Positions 32,048 to 40,283 of a DNA stretch of 48,229 bases are shown piece after piece (within the stretch, counting starts at the first letter, position 1; each line of letters starts with the position of its first letter). Below the pieces are notes generated by a model. The model saw only the letters and a list, made by a program, of their open reading frames with translations. It had not been told where the DNA came from and made no database searches. The stretch comes from Chloroflexus sp. MS-G (GTDB lineage Bacteria > Chloroflexota > Chloroflexia > Chloroflexales > Chloroflexaceae), in contig NZ_JPIM01000023.1 of the NCBI RefSeq assembly GCF_000735195.1, positions 1-48,229 of the forward strand, written 5' to 3'. The translations under genes and the position numbers were made by a program.

Positions 32048-33337
32048 CTACGGTATCGCGGTCGGCATGAGCGTCGGCACCGGAATCCGTATCGGATCGA
32101 GCAAGAGTGGTGGTGTCGGGGTAACGACGGGGGTCGGTACTACCGTGCTACCAGGGAGGCTGATAACCTGGCTTACCAATACGATCAACACCAGTGAGGC
32201 AATAATGAGCGCAATGAGCTGAGGACGAAGACGGAATTGACGGCTTAGCTCCTGAATCCGGCGCGTCGGTACACCGGCATTCGTAGCGATTGGTGCAAAG
32301 CGCGGCCGACGTTGCTGTGGTATCGTCGTGCGAATAGTTCGCACTGCTTCAGGAGGTGCTGGCGCCACCGGTGGTTCGCCGAGGCGAAAGAGTTGTTCGC
32401 CACCCGGCGCCAGATAAAGCTGGGGTGCTCCCCAGGCTTCCTGTGCACCGGCTAGCGCCGCTCGCCCGAGGGTAACAGCAAGATCAACCGGTTCGCCACT
32501 CGCCAGGGCCTGATAACAGGCCACACTCCAGCGTGCCTGCGCCGCAGCGCCGAGTTCGGGAAGCACGACTACAGCACGACCGTCGTGCTCGTGCAATCCG
32601 CTGGCGAAACTGGTACAAACTGAAAACGGACTACCAGCAACCGTTAGCAAACGCAAATCTTCGATCCCAACCAGCAATTCAGCAAGCTCACCAGCGGTCA
32701 CTGCTCGTCCTAAACGCATACGTGCTGACTGACGGGGTGGTTGTTCAAACTCACCGATCAGATAGAGAATATGGCGCGGCTCGGCAGCCAGTTCGGCAAC
32801 AATCTCATCGGCAGTTGCTTCACGCAATCGGTCAACAATGAACCGACCAGAACGCACCGGCTCAACCAGCGCCTCGCCCAAGGCGTCGGCAACCGCCTCG
32901 TAGCCACGCGCTACAGCAATCAACAGACGCAGCGGCCCTGCCACCCGACGCGGAGGTAATGGACGCGGCGAACGTGCGCTAACACGCACCAGCGTGTAAT
33001 CATCACGAATTGCAGGCTGCCAATGCTGATCACCTCTACTCAGTGAAAGCCACTCCCACGGCAAAACTACCAGCTCAGGTGCCTCAATTTCGAGTCGTAG
33101 TTGCATCCGGGCTTTGTGATCGATAGCTTCACGGGCGGTTTCGATCAATAACTGCCGTAGGGGAGGCGGCAACAACAATTCTCCCAATTCACTGCCGGCT
33201 ATTGCCGGTGTTTCCGACACCACTGGCGGGGGCATCACTGCTTCAGCCCTACGACCACCGCAGGTTGCCCGAAGTGGATAGCCCTGCGGAGTGCGTGTTG
33301 CAATCTGAATATGAAATGGTATGACAATCTCTTGCAT
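32048..33337 (-). CDS. Membrane-anchored CHAT-like protein without catalytic residues
   Basis: The 429-residue protein has a CHAT-type (caspase-like) core: VVLPWEWL at the family's LPLE-L position, then ADEIVAEL-AAEPRHILYLIGEF and ELAELLVGIEDLRLLTVAGSPFS. The positions where CHAT proteases have HFAGHG and LSACESG read YLIGEF and TVAGSPFS, so neither the His nor the Cys of the dyad is present. A membrane segment (about 374-392) and a 37-residue Pro/Thr-rich tail end the protein. The ATG at 33337 is used because the promoter at 33370-33398 places transcription start near 33363, downstream of the GTG at 33379. The function is unknown. Confidence 0.65.
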   Translation of the reverse strand: MQEIVIPFHIQIATRTPQGYPLRATCGGRRAEAVMPPPVVSETPAIAGSELGELLLPPPLRQLLIETAREAIDHKARMQLRLEIEAPELVVLPWEWLSLSRGDQHWQPAIRDDYTLVRVSARSPRPLPPRRVAGPLRLLIAVARGYEAVADALGEALVEPVRSGRFIVDRLREATADEIVAELAAEPRHILYLIGEFEQPPRQSARMRLGRAVTAGELAELLVGIEDLRLLTVAGSPFSVCTSFASGLHEHDGRAVVVLPELGAAAQARWSVACYQALASGEPVDLAVTLGRAALAGAQEAWGAPQLYLAPGGEQLFRLGEPPVAPAPPEAVRTIRTTIPQQRRPRFAPIATNAGVPTRRIQELSRQFRLRPQLIALIIASLVLIVLVSQVISLPGSTVVPTPVVTPTPPLLLDPIRIPVPTLMPTAIP

Positions 33338-33369
33338 GCCAATATGCAGATATAGACGCTTTGTCTCTG

Positions 33370-33398
33370 AATATAACACGCCTGACCGCGACTGTCTA
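33370..33398 (-). promoter_or_regulatory. Promoter for the CHAT-like gene
   Basis: On the minus strand TAGACA (33398-33393), a 17-bp spacer and TATATT (33375-33370). The leader is about 26 nt to the ATG at 33337. Confidence 0.6.
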
Positions 33399-33458
33399 CC
33401 GCATATTGTCGTGTCGTTCAGGGATTTTCGGCGTTTTCCTTCTACCCAACAATAGTGT

Positions 33459-33471
33459 AGGGGCGGGTTCC
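33459..33471. repeat. Half copy of the GGGGCGGGTT repeat
   Basis: AGGGGCGGGTTCC (33459-33471) is the left arm of the hairpin repeat seen complete at 23945-23969; the right arm is missing. It lies in the 313-bp gap between the CHAT-like gene and kynU. Confidence 0.5.
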
Positions 33472-33544
33472 CACCTCACGTAATGGGGTATGGAATCGCC
33501 AACCGCGCAAAACGCGAACAATGTAACCTTTACTAAATTTCTTA

Positions 33545-33553
33545 TGGTATGAT
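33545..33553 (+). promoter_or_regulatory. Extended -10 promoter for kynU
   Basis: TGG-TATGAT (33545-33553) within the recurring CTTATGGTAT context; no clear -35 box. The leader to the ATG at 33651 would be about 90 nt. Confidence 0.45.
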
Positions 33554-33650
33554 TACGGTCAGATCAAGGTGTTTCGTTTGGGGAGTTACCGGCACGGAAC
33601 CCGTTTGAGGCATGGCAAGGGCGAGATATGCCCTTAGAAAGGACATCGCG

Positions 33651-34919
33651 ATGACCGTGCCACTTGATGCAGCCTATGCCGATCAACTCGATGCTGCTGA
33701 TGATTTAGCGGGGTTTCGGCAGGCGTTTGTGCATAAAGAGCCAGAACTGATCTATCTCGATGGCAACTCCCTGGGTCGCTTACCGAGAGCTGCTATCGAT
33801 ATGGTCACCGATCTAGTACAGCGGCAGTGGGGGGAACGGCTAATCCGTGGTTGGAACGAGGGTTGGTTTGATTTACCCGAACGGATCGGGGCCAAAATCG
33901 CACGTCTGATCGGTGCTGCTCCCGATGAGGTGATCGTTGCCGATAGTACCTCGGTGAATCTGTTTAAGCTGGTAGTAGCTGCACTCCGCGCCCGTCCTGG
34001 TCGAGTGCGCATCGTGAGTGACGACCTCAATTTTCCCTCCGATCTTTACATCTTGCAAGGAGTGGCCGATCTGTTAAATGCAGGGCACGAAATTGCGCTG
34101 GCTTATTCAGCCGATGGCATTCATGGCCCGGTTGAGGCGATACTCGGTCTACTCGATCATAGCACGGCTTTGCTGACGCTATCGCACGTAACCTTCAAGA
34201 GTGGCTTTCTCTACGATATGAAGGCGCTTACTGCTGCTGCGCACGCTGTTGGCGCCCTGACCTTGTGGGATCTCAGCCATTCCGTAGGTGTGGTGCCGAT
34301 TGATCTCAACGGCAGCGCTGTCGATCTGGCAGTTGGCTGTTGCTATAAATATCTGAATGGCGGACCGGGCGCACCGGCCTTCTTGTATATCCGGCGTGAT
34401 TTGCAAGATCGGTTGGTGAACTCTATTGCCGGCTGGATGGGTCAGCAGAATATGTTTGATTTTGACCTTACCTATACCCCTGCATCCGGCTTACGCCGTT
34501 TTTTGACCGGTACACCGCCAGTGGTGTCGCTAGCGTTGATTGAGCCAGGGGTTGATCTGGTATTGGCGGCTGGGATTGAACGCTTACGTGCCAAATCGAT
34601 AGCGCAAACAGAATATCTGATCGGCTTGTGGCAACAGCGGCTGGCACCGCTAGGGTATACGCTAAACTCGCCACGAGACCCGGCACGCCGTGGTTCACAT
34701 ATTTCACTCGGTCATCCGGCGGGGTTGGGTATTGATCTGGCGCTCATTAATGAACTGAATGTTCTGCCTGATTTTCGTGCTCCCGACAACATCCGGCTCG
34801 GTATTGCACCACTTTATACCAGCTTTCGTGATCTGCACACCGCCGTTGAACGATTGGCGCAAGCAGTCATTGAAAAGCGTTATCTGAAGTATCAGGCTAA
34901 CCGTCCGACTGTTACGTGA
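33651..34919 (+). CDS. kynU: Kynureninase
   Basis: This PLP-dependent enzyme cleaves kynurenine to anthranilate and alanine in tryptophan breakdown. The 422-residue product has the fold-type I signatures: YLDGNSLGRLP near the N-terminus, a WDLSHSVG block with the PLP-contacting Asp, and the Schiff-base lysine K233 in CCYKYLNGGPG. The C-terminal ending DNIRLGIAPLYTSFRDL is typical of KynU. The ATG at 33651 has AAAGGA upstream; the in-frame ATG at 33612 does not. No kynA or kynB lies in the window. The stop directly abuts the stop of the convergent Crp/Fnr gene. Confidence 0.92.
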   Translation: MTVPLDAAYADQLDAADDLAGFRQAFVHKEPELIYLDGNSLGRLPRAAIDMVTDLVQRQWGERLIRGWNEGWFDLPERIGAKIARLIGAAPDEVIVADSTSVNLFKLVVAALRARPGRVRIVSDDLNFPSDLYILQGVADLLNAGHEIALAYSADGIHGPVEAILGLLDHSTALLTLSHVTFKSGFLYDMKALTAAAHAVGALTLWDLSHSVGVVPIDLNGSAVDLAVGCCYKYLNGGPGAPAFLYIRRDLQDRLVNSIAGWMGQQNMFDFDLTYTPASGLRRFLTGTPPVVSLALIEPGVDLVLAAGIERLRAKSIAQTEYLIGLWQQRLAPLGYTLNSPRDPARRGSHISLGHPAGLGIDLALINELNVLPDFRAPDNIRLGIAPLYTSFRDLHTAVERLAQAVIEKRYLKYQANRPTVT

Positions 34920-35600
34920 TTATTGTGCCTGTGCACGTTGCTGCAACCGTTCACGATCACGTATAACGATCTGTCCTCGGCCACTCCTGATCAAGCCATC
35001 GTCACTGAAATCGGCCAGAATACGACTGACCACCTCGCGGGATGTCCCCAGTTCGGCAGCAATGTGTTGATGAGTGGCGTAGAGAACAGGAGGTTCGCCG
35101 GCAGCATGTTGTAACAGAAATTCGGCCAGCCGTACATCGACCCGCCGAAAGGCGATTTCGTCAACGATAGCCATCACGGTCGCTAACCGCTGTGAGAGTA
35201 ATTGAAAGACGTAATCGCGCCATTCACCATAGCGGTTGATCCAGTCGCGAAATGTGAACTGGTCGATCACGAAAGCGGTGGTGTCTTTTTCCACGACGGC
35301 AATGGCCGGAAACTGTCGTGCACTTAAGACACAGCTCGTGGTTAGAATGCAGCTCTCGCCGCGACCGAAGCGGTAGAGCGTGATTTCTCGCCCCGTTTCA
35401 CCGATTTTGAACACACGCACAGTACCGCTGCTGAGCACAGCAAATACACTACACTCATCGCCTTCTGAAAAAATAGTCGTACCGGCTGGGAGATGAAGAA
35501 GCGTCGCTTGGGTGGCAAAATCGCGCCCAATCGGTGTTGTCGGATCGTTGAGAAAGGGCAGTATTTCACCGGCGATACGCAGCTCTTGCGGTTTGAGCAT
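34920..35600 (-). CDS. Crp/Fnr-family transcription regulator
   Basis: The 226-residue protein has an N-terminal cyclic-nucleotide-binding-type beta-barrel (about 35-125, GTTIFSEGDECSVFAVLSSGTVRVFK), a long dimerisation helix (about 130-160) and a C-terminal winged HTH (about 165-215) with HQHIAAELGTSREVVSRILADF. The N-terminal region lacks the four-Cys iron-sulfur pattern of Fnr. The effector is not predictable: the cAMP-contacting Arg/Ser pair is not clearly present. It is convergent with kynU with no gap between the stop codons. A control role for kynU is possible but unproven. Confidence 0.88.
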   Translation of the reverse strand: MLKPQELRIAGEILPFLNDPTTPIGRDFATQATLLHLPAGTTIFSEGDECSVFAVLSSGTVRVFKIGETGREITLYRFGRGESCILTTSCVLSARQFPAIAVVEKDTTAFVIDQFTFRDWINRYGEWRDYVFQLLSQRLATVMAIVDEIAFRRVDVRLAEFLLQHAAGEPPVLYATHQHIAAELGTSREVVSRILADFSDDGLIRSGRGQIVIRDRERLQQRAQAQ

Positions 35601-35661
35601 ACCCTACCCCGTCTCACAATGGCTGTGTCTGTAAAACGCAGGATGTAGTTGCGAATTCATA

Positions 35662-37281
35662 TCACTCCTTCTGTTCGAGCAGCATCGCAATCCGTTCGGC
35701 CAGCAACCGTAGGCGCACTGGCTTGGCGAGATAATCGTCAGCACCGGCTGCCAGACACCGCTCGCGATCACCCGGCATCACCAGGGCAGTCAAGACAAGG
35801 ATCGGGATACGACGAGTGGTCGGTTGAGCACGTAAATGTCGCATAACCTCGATCCCGTCCATTGTGCGCAGGCGAACATCGAGCAGCACCAGACACGGAA
35901 GTTCACCCTGTACGTAGGCCAGCGCCTCTTCACCTGATTCGACATGGACAACCTGATAGCCGCAGCGATTCAGGTATTGGGCAAAGAGGGTTGCACTCGC
36001 TCGATCATCTTCGACTAGCAAAATAGGACGATCACCAGCCAACGGCGAGGCTGTTGGCACCTCTGTCGCATACGCTTCCTCAGCTTCGCGCTGACTGGTG
36101 AGTTGCTCGAGAAAGGATTGCTGCTCTTGTGGTTCCCACGGCAACGTCACGTGGAAGCGGCTGCCAATACCTGGCTCACTTTCGAGACCGACACTCCCGC
36201 CGTGAAGCCGGGTTAGTTTGGCAACGAGTGCCAGACCAAGCCCACTGCCGGTTACTTCTTTTTGCCGTTCGCTCTCGATTTGTTGGAATGGCTCAAATAG
36301 ACGAGCAGCATCTTCTGCTGAAATACCAATACCTGTGTCCCAGACTGTAAATCGCACTGCACCAACTTCAGGTTCACCGCGTACTTCCAGTCCTACCTGC
36401 CCTCCAGCAGGCGTGAACTTGATCGCATTTGAGAGCAGATTGATCAGAATCTGACGCAAACGACGGGCATCGGCCAGAATAACCTTTACACTCGGATCAA
36501 TGTCGTAAACGAGCTTTAGCTTAGCCCGATGTGCCATATCGGCCACCATGGATCGTAAGGACTGACAAACATCTTGCACCGAGACCGGTCCTAGGTCTAG
36601 CTCAAGACGCCCAGCTTCAATCTTGGCAATATCGAGATAATCATTGATCAACGAGAGCAGGTGTTGTCCGCCTTGTTTGATGCCATTGATGGCGCTCATT
36701 TGCTGATCGCTGAGCGGTCCGACTAGTTGAGCTTGTAAAACATCAATCAAGCCAAGAATGGCAGTGAGCGGTGTCCGAATTTCGTGGCTCATACTGGCCA
36801 GAAATTCATCTTTGATCTTTGTTGCCTTGAGTAAGCCAGCATTCACACGGGCCAATTCAACATTCTGTCGTTGGAGACGATCTTTCAAGAGTTGCAATTC
36901 ATTTCGCTGCTGCGATCGTAGTTGTTCGACGATACTGCGTTGCGTAGTATCGGTAATGATCTGGATCAGGCCGGTAATTGTCCCTCGATCATCAGTGAGT
37001 GGGATGGTCAAAAGGTCGAGGTAAAGTAGAGAACCATCGGGTAACTGACGGTTGATCAGCGGTAACTGAAGGCGATCACGCTCACCTTTGAGGATTTCAG
37101 CCAATGCGGTTTCATTGCCAAACAGTTCTGGTAGCAGATCGGTGAGCATAACGCCAATCGGCGGTATACCGCCTACCAAGGCCAGCATCCCACCCGCGCC
37201 CTGGATGCGCAGGTCGGGATCGACGATCAGATACGCACTGCGGGTCTCGCACAAAACCTGTTGTTCAACCGATAACGACAT
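35662..37281 (-). CDS. PAS-domain hybrid histidine kinase
   Basis: The 539-residue soluble kinase has an N-terminal PAS domain (about 10-112), a coiled-coil linker (115-155), HisKA with H166 (MSHEIRTPLT), HATPase with LLSNAIKF, DTGIGIS and GSGLGLAL, and a C-terminal receiver with D425/D426, phosphoacceptor D468 and K520. There is no membrane segment. The ATG at 37281 follows GAGGAG. An in-frame frame extends to 37527 but overlaps the upstream gene and is rejected. The 16-bp gap to the Roadblock-like gene makes it the last gene of the GTPase operon, so phosphotransfer may be under control of the GTPase module. No separate output regulator is encoded with it. Confidence 0.9.
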   Translation of the reverse strand: MSLSVEQQVLCETRSAYLIVDPDLRIQGAGGMLALVGGIPPIGVMLTDLLPELFGNETALAEILKGERDRLQLPLINRQLPDGSLLYLDLLTIPLTDDRGTITGLIQIITDTTQRSIVEQLRSQQRNELQLLKDRLQRQNVELARVNAGLLKATKIKDEFLASMSHEIRTPLTAILGLIDVLQAQLVGPLSDQQMSAINGIKQGGQHLLSLINDYLDIAKIEAGRLELDLGPVSVQDVCQSLRSMVADMAHRAKLKLVYDIDPSVKVILADARRLRQILINLLSNAIKFTPAGGQVGLEVRGEPEVGAVRFTVWDTGIGISAEDAARLFEPFQQIESERQKEVTGSGLGLALVAKLTRLHGGSVGLESEPGIGSRFHVTLPWEPQEQQSFLEQLTSQREAEEAYATEVPTASPLAGDRPILLVEDDRASATLFAQYLNRCGYQVVHVESGEEALAYVQGELPCLVLLDVRLRTMDGIEVMRHLRAQPTTRRIPILVLTALVMPGDRERCLAAGADDYLAKPVRLRLLAERIAMLLEQKE

Positions 37282-37297
37282 TGTCAAAGCTCCTCGC

Positions 37298-38674
37298 TTA
37301 GGGTTGGGGGAATGGCGTGACAATGGCTGGCGGGATTGGCCGTACCAAACCAACCCACTGCGATGGTACCCAGCCGATAAGTTGTACCGCCTGTTGATCG
37401 ATTCGCACATCAACGCGCACTTGATACCAGTCTCCATATTGAGCGAGCACGATGACCGGTGCATTACGCGGCGCAACGATGAAGCTCCGCTCACTCCTTT
37501 CGTCAGGTGCGCTATACAGAAACACATTTCCCGTCATGACACCGTCGTATGGTATTGGCGTTGCCGTTGGTGTTGGTGTAATCGTTGGTGTCGGTGTACT
37601 TGTCGGAGTTGGTGTTCGGGTAGGCGTTGCCGTTGGCGTTGGGGTAGCAGTTGGTGTCGCGGTCGGGGTGGCCGTGGCCGTTGCGGTTGGTGTCGCGGTC
37701 GGGGTGGCTGTAGCCGTTGCGGTTGGTGTCGCGGTCGGCGCAAACAGTACTGCCATGCGCGCTTCGACACTCATCACCCACCAGCCGCACATAAAAAGTG
37801 GCGACAGGGCAATCAGAAATAGGATCACCAGAATTGCGCGTTGCAGAAAGGTATTAGTCGGTCGAGAACGTTTGTCCTGTCCAGAAGATAACGAAATTCG
37901 TTGCCGTATCAGCGCTTCAGCTTCACGAATCAATGTTTCGTCGTCGCCTGCAAAGTTGCGCAGCCGTTCGTAGCGCCCTTCATGAATCGCCACCAGCGTT
38001 TGCCGTAACTGTTCGCGAAACCCGGCTGGCTCAACGCCACTAATAACGGTGGCGAGGTACGCTGCACTGCCGCTAGCAATCACGATCTGGCGTGACTCAT
38101 AACTGATCGCTCCCAGTTCATCACCTTCGCCAAGCGCATCACGGGCAAAATCCCGAATCGCGGTCAGCATCCCACTGACCAGATCGCGGTCAGCGGCGGG
38201 GATGCCAGGTGCAGCAAGATGGCAGATCAGAATACCAGAGTCGCGTTGAATCAGGAAGACCTCTTGCACCGAGAAGGGCAGTTGACGGCGAAGCGCATAC
38301 TCACCCGCAGAAATTCCCTGGGCTCGCGCTTTCCAATATCCTGGATCAAGCATCAGGAGGGGACCACTGCGAATGCGCGAGTCAATCTGTGAAGCCAAAT
38401 CGCGGATTGCTTCGGTAGCAGCGCGGGCGATCATAGCGCCGATCACCGGATAAAGCGCGTCGATTATATCTTCACGCGCCTGGTACACCTGCTGACGAAT
38501 CGCTTCACCGATGGCTGGCGCAAGAGCACGGGCGATCTCATCTTTAGACGTGTGAATCTGCTCGGCCAGAATGTCAGCAATGACCGGACTGATCTTATCG
38601 ACCAGCGCTTCTGGTTTTAAAAGCACACGTCGTAGCTCTTCAATCGCCTGACTCGACGGCGGTTCAGTGGTCAT
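37298..38674 (-). CDS. Membrane protein with Roadblock-like domain, Thr/Pro linker and SH3-like domain
   Basis: The 458-residue protein has no named family that I recognise with certainty. Residues 10-100 form an Ile/Ala-rich helical region (ALAPAIGEAI, ALYPVIGAMI) like that of some cyanobacterial OmpA-type proteins. Residues about 138-235 have the strand-helix pattern of Roadblock/LC7 domains (GILICHLAAPG, then a helix, then GAISYESRQIVIA and YLATVISG). A membrane segment (279-301) leads to about 55 residues of Thr-Pro-Ala repeats and a C-terminal SH3-like domain (about 376-450, VFLYSAPDERS...GWVPSQWVG). So the Roadblock-like part is cytoplasmic and the SH3-like part external. The start is 6 bp after the coiled-coil gene. 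Confidence 0.72.
   Translation of the reverse strand: MTTEPPSSQAIEELRRVLLKPEALVDKISPVIADILAEQIHTSKDEIARALAPAIGEAIRQQVYQAREDIIDALYPVIGAMIARAATEAIRDLASQIDSRIRSGPLLMLDPGYWKARAQGISAGEYALRRQLPFSVQEVFLIQRDSGILICHLAAPGIPAADRDLVSGMLTAIRDFARDALGEGDELGAISYESRQIVIASGSAAYLATVISGVEPAGFREQLRQTLVAIHEGRYERLRNFAGDDETLIREAEALIRQRISLSSGQDKRSRPTNTFLQRAILVILFLIALSPLFMCGWWVMSVEARMAVLFAPTATPTATATATPTATPTATATATPTATPTATPTPTATPTRTPTPTSTPTPTITPTPTATPIPYDGVMTGNVFLYSAPDERSERSFIVAPRNAPVIVLAQYGDWYQVRVDVRIDQQAVQLIGWVPSQWVGLVRPIPPAIVTPFPQP
37650..37738. repeat. 36-bp coding tandem repeat in the Thr/Pro linker
   Basis: Units starting at 37650, 37686 and 37722 (partial) repeat with a 36-bp period and few mismatches. They encode 12-residue units of Ala-Thr-Pro. 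Copy number could vary by slippage, changing the length of the external linker. Confidence 0.7.
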
Positions 38675-38680
38675 AGTCTG

Positions 38681-39388
38681 CTATGAATCATCTTTCGTTG
38701 CAGAAAGGCCATCGAGCAAACCGGCAACCGTGCTTCCAGTCTCGAGTCGGGTAGCAATTTCGATCAGCATACTGGCCAATGCCTTGCGGTCAGTCTTCTG
38801 ATTATCGAGACGATCAGCTATCCGGCGCAACTCGGTACGCAGGGCATCTTCAGTATTACGCAGCTCGCGACGGAGCGACTGCGTTCGTTGTTCAAGCAGA
38901 TCACGTGTCTCGGCCAGTCCGGCACGCCCGGAGCGAATTTCCAGGTCATGATGGTTTTGTACTCGTCGCAATTCACTGACCCCTTCACCAAGACTGTTGA
39001 TTGCTGCTTCATGTTGCCGACTTTGGGATGCGATCTGTTGCAAAAGAGCCTCACGAGCGCGTTGACGTTCAATCTCGCGGCGTAGGTCGTCGTTCAGGCG
39101 GCGTGTCTCAACATCAAGTGCATCGAAGCGACGCTGCATCGTCTTTTCAACTTCACCCAGGCGGTCTTGCAACTGGCGCACGTCTTCAGTTAGATGTTCG
39201 ATCTGGCGCCGGAGATCGCTAAACGTCCGTGCATATTCCTCCATCTGCGGGCCAAAGAGTATCTCGCGCAGGCGATCAACTTCCGCCTGGCGTGGTTGGC
39301 GAGCACTCGATCCGAGAATAATCTGCCGTACTCGCTCAAGCTCTTCAGCTTCCTGTGGGCTGTTAATGCCGTTCGCTTCGTTGGTCAT
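38681..39388 (-). CDS. Coiled-coil protein of the GTPase operon
   Basis: The 235-residue product is predicted to be almost entirely helical and highly charged. After an N-terminal segment with two short repeats (ERVRQIILGSSAR and DRLREILFGPQ) comes a long coiled coil (about 48-215; for example RRQIEHLTEDVRQLQDRLGEVEKTM). No membrane segment or enzymatic motif is seen. The start overlaps the GTPase stop by four bases, and the stop is 6 bp before the Roadblock-like gene. This suggests a structural adaptor or effector of the GTPase. Confidence 0.78.
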   Translation of the reverse strand: MTNEANGINSPQEAEELERVRQIILGSSARQPRQAEVDRLREILFGPQMEEYARTFSDLRRQIEHLTEDVRQLQDRLGEVEKTMQRRFDALDVETRRLNDDLRREIERQRAREALLQQIASQSRQHEAAINSLGEGVSELRRVQNHHDLEIRSGRAGLAETRDLLEQRTQSLRRELRNTEDALRTELRRIADRLDNQKTDRKALASMLIEIATRLETGSTVAGLLDGLSATKDDS

Positions 39389-39903
39389 ACACGCCCCCTT
39401 TGCTGTCTGATCTGCTGTCCTAAGCTCTGGAAAGCCTCGCTCACTCCTTGACCGGTACGGGCGCTGGTAGCGTGCCAGGCAGCTTTCAGTGTAGCGGCAA
39501 AACTGGCAATCTCTTCGTCGTCGATCCGTCGTTGGTTGGTGAGATCGATTTTGTTGGCGGCAATAACCAGTGGAGTATCAGGACTGGCTTGGTGAAAGGC
39601 GGTAGCGTATTCGCGTAATGCAGGCAATGTGTCAGGGCGCGTGACATCACAGACCAGGAGTGCACCAGCCGCACCGCGATAATAATTCTGGACGATCTGA
39701 TCGAGTTTCTCGCCCCCGGCGGTGTCCCAGATGATCAGATCGATGTCAGTCTGATCGATCTGTAACGTGTGGCGACTGATCTTTACGCCAAGCGTACTGA
39801 GATACCGCTCATCGAAGATACCTTCAACAAAGCGGCGGACGAGACTGGTCTTGCCGACGGAGAACTCGCCGAGCAGGCAAATTTTGGCAACAAGTCGAGA
39901 CAC
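39385..39903 (-). CDS. Ras/Rab-like small GTPase
   Basis: The 172-residue protein is a compact Ras-superfamily GTPase. The P-loop is GEFSVGKTS (12-20), the switch I threonine lies in STLGV (36-40), G3 is WDTAGGE (59-65), G4 is NKID (117-120) and G5 is TSAR (146-149). The catalytic Gln of the Rab/Ras DTAGQE motif is Gly here. No lipid-modification cysteine is present at the C-terminus. The GTG at 39903 is chosen because the frame upstream to an ATG at 40101 runs through two promoter copies; the ribosome site is weak. It is the first gene of a four-gene operon. Confidence 0.87.
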   Translation of the reverse strand: MSRLVAKICLLGEFSVGKTSLVRRFVEGIFDERYLSTLGVKISRHTLQIDQTDIDLIIWDTAGGEKLDQIVQNYYRGAAGALLVCDVTRPDTLPALREYATAFHQASPDTPLVIAANKIDLTNQRRIDDEEIASFAATLKAAWHATSARTGQGVSEAFQSLGQQIRQQRGRV

Positions 39904-39958
39904 GGCAATGAACTGATGTGTATGCCATCTTTGCAGGGCAATATCTTCACTCTTGCGC

Positions 39959-40023
39959 TTAGTATACCATAAGTTGTGCGACCAAATTGTATTTAGTATA
40001 CCATAAGTTGCCCGACCGAATAG
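39959..40023 (-). promoter_or_regulatory. Tandemly duplicated extended -10 promoter for the GTPase operon
   Basis: Two 31-bp copies (39959-39989 and 39993-40023; period 34 bp) each contain, on the minus strand, CAACTTATGGTATACTAA with a TGG-TATACT extended -10 (hexamers at 39966-39961 and 40000-39995). The first 18 bp are identical and most later differences are single bases. The nearer copy gives a leader of about 50 nt to the GTG at 39903. The remaining gap to the RNA methyltransferase gene (40024-40283) shows nothing. Confidence 0.65.
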
Positions 40024-40283
40024 CAGTTTGTTTTGCGGTAACGCAGATGGTTCACAATCTTTTCTAATCCTTGACTGTCCGATAAAAGGTCTTCTTTTCA
40101 ACAGTGATCACAGGAAACGTAACGAGTTTTGATTTTTGCGAAATAAAAGGGGACATTTCACTAAGTAAAAATTGATCATTCAAAACAACTACAGCATGGA
40201 AACGGAAAAAGCTTATGTTCAACTCCGAACGCATTCGTATTCGCGGTGATAATACCTGCATTTTAGTCATTTCCCGATGCTTT

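Noticed and set aside
33338..33379. GTG start at 33379 for the CHAT-like gene
   Set aside because: It lies upstream of the transcription start predicted from TAGACA-17-TATATT and has no ribosome site.
37282..37527. Longer N-terminus for the hybrid histidine kinase
   Set aside because: It overlaps the end of the Roadblock-like gene, and a strong ribosome site precedes the ATG at 37281.
37452..37973. Plus-strand Val-Gly repeat protein
   Set aside because: It is the antisense reading of the Thr/Pro/Ala coding repeat.
39904..40101. Longer N-terminus for the small GTPase
   Set aside because: The frame runs through both promoter copies and adds residues foreign to the GTPase family.
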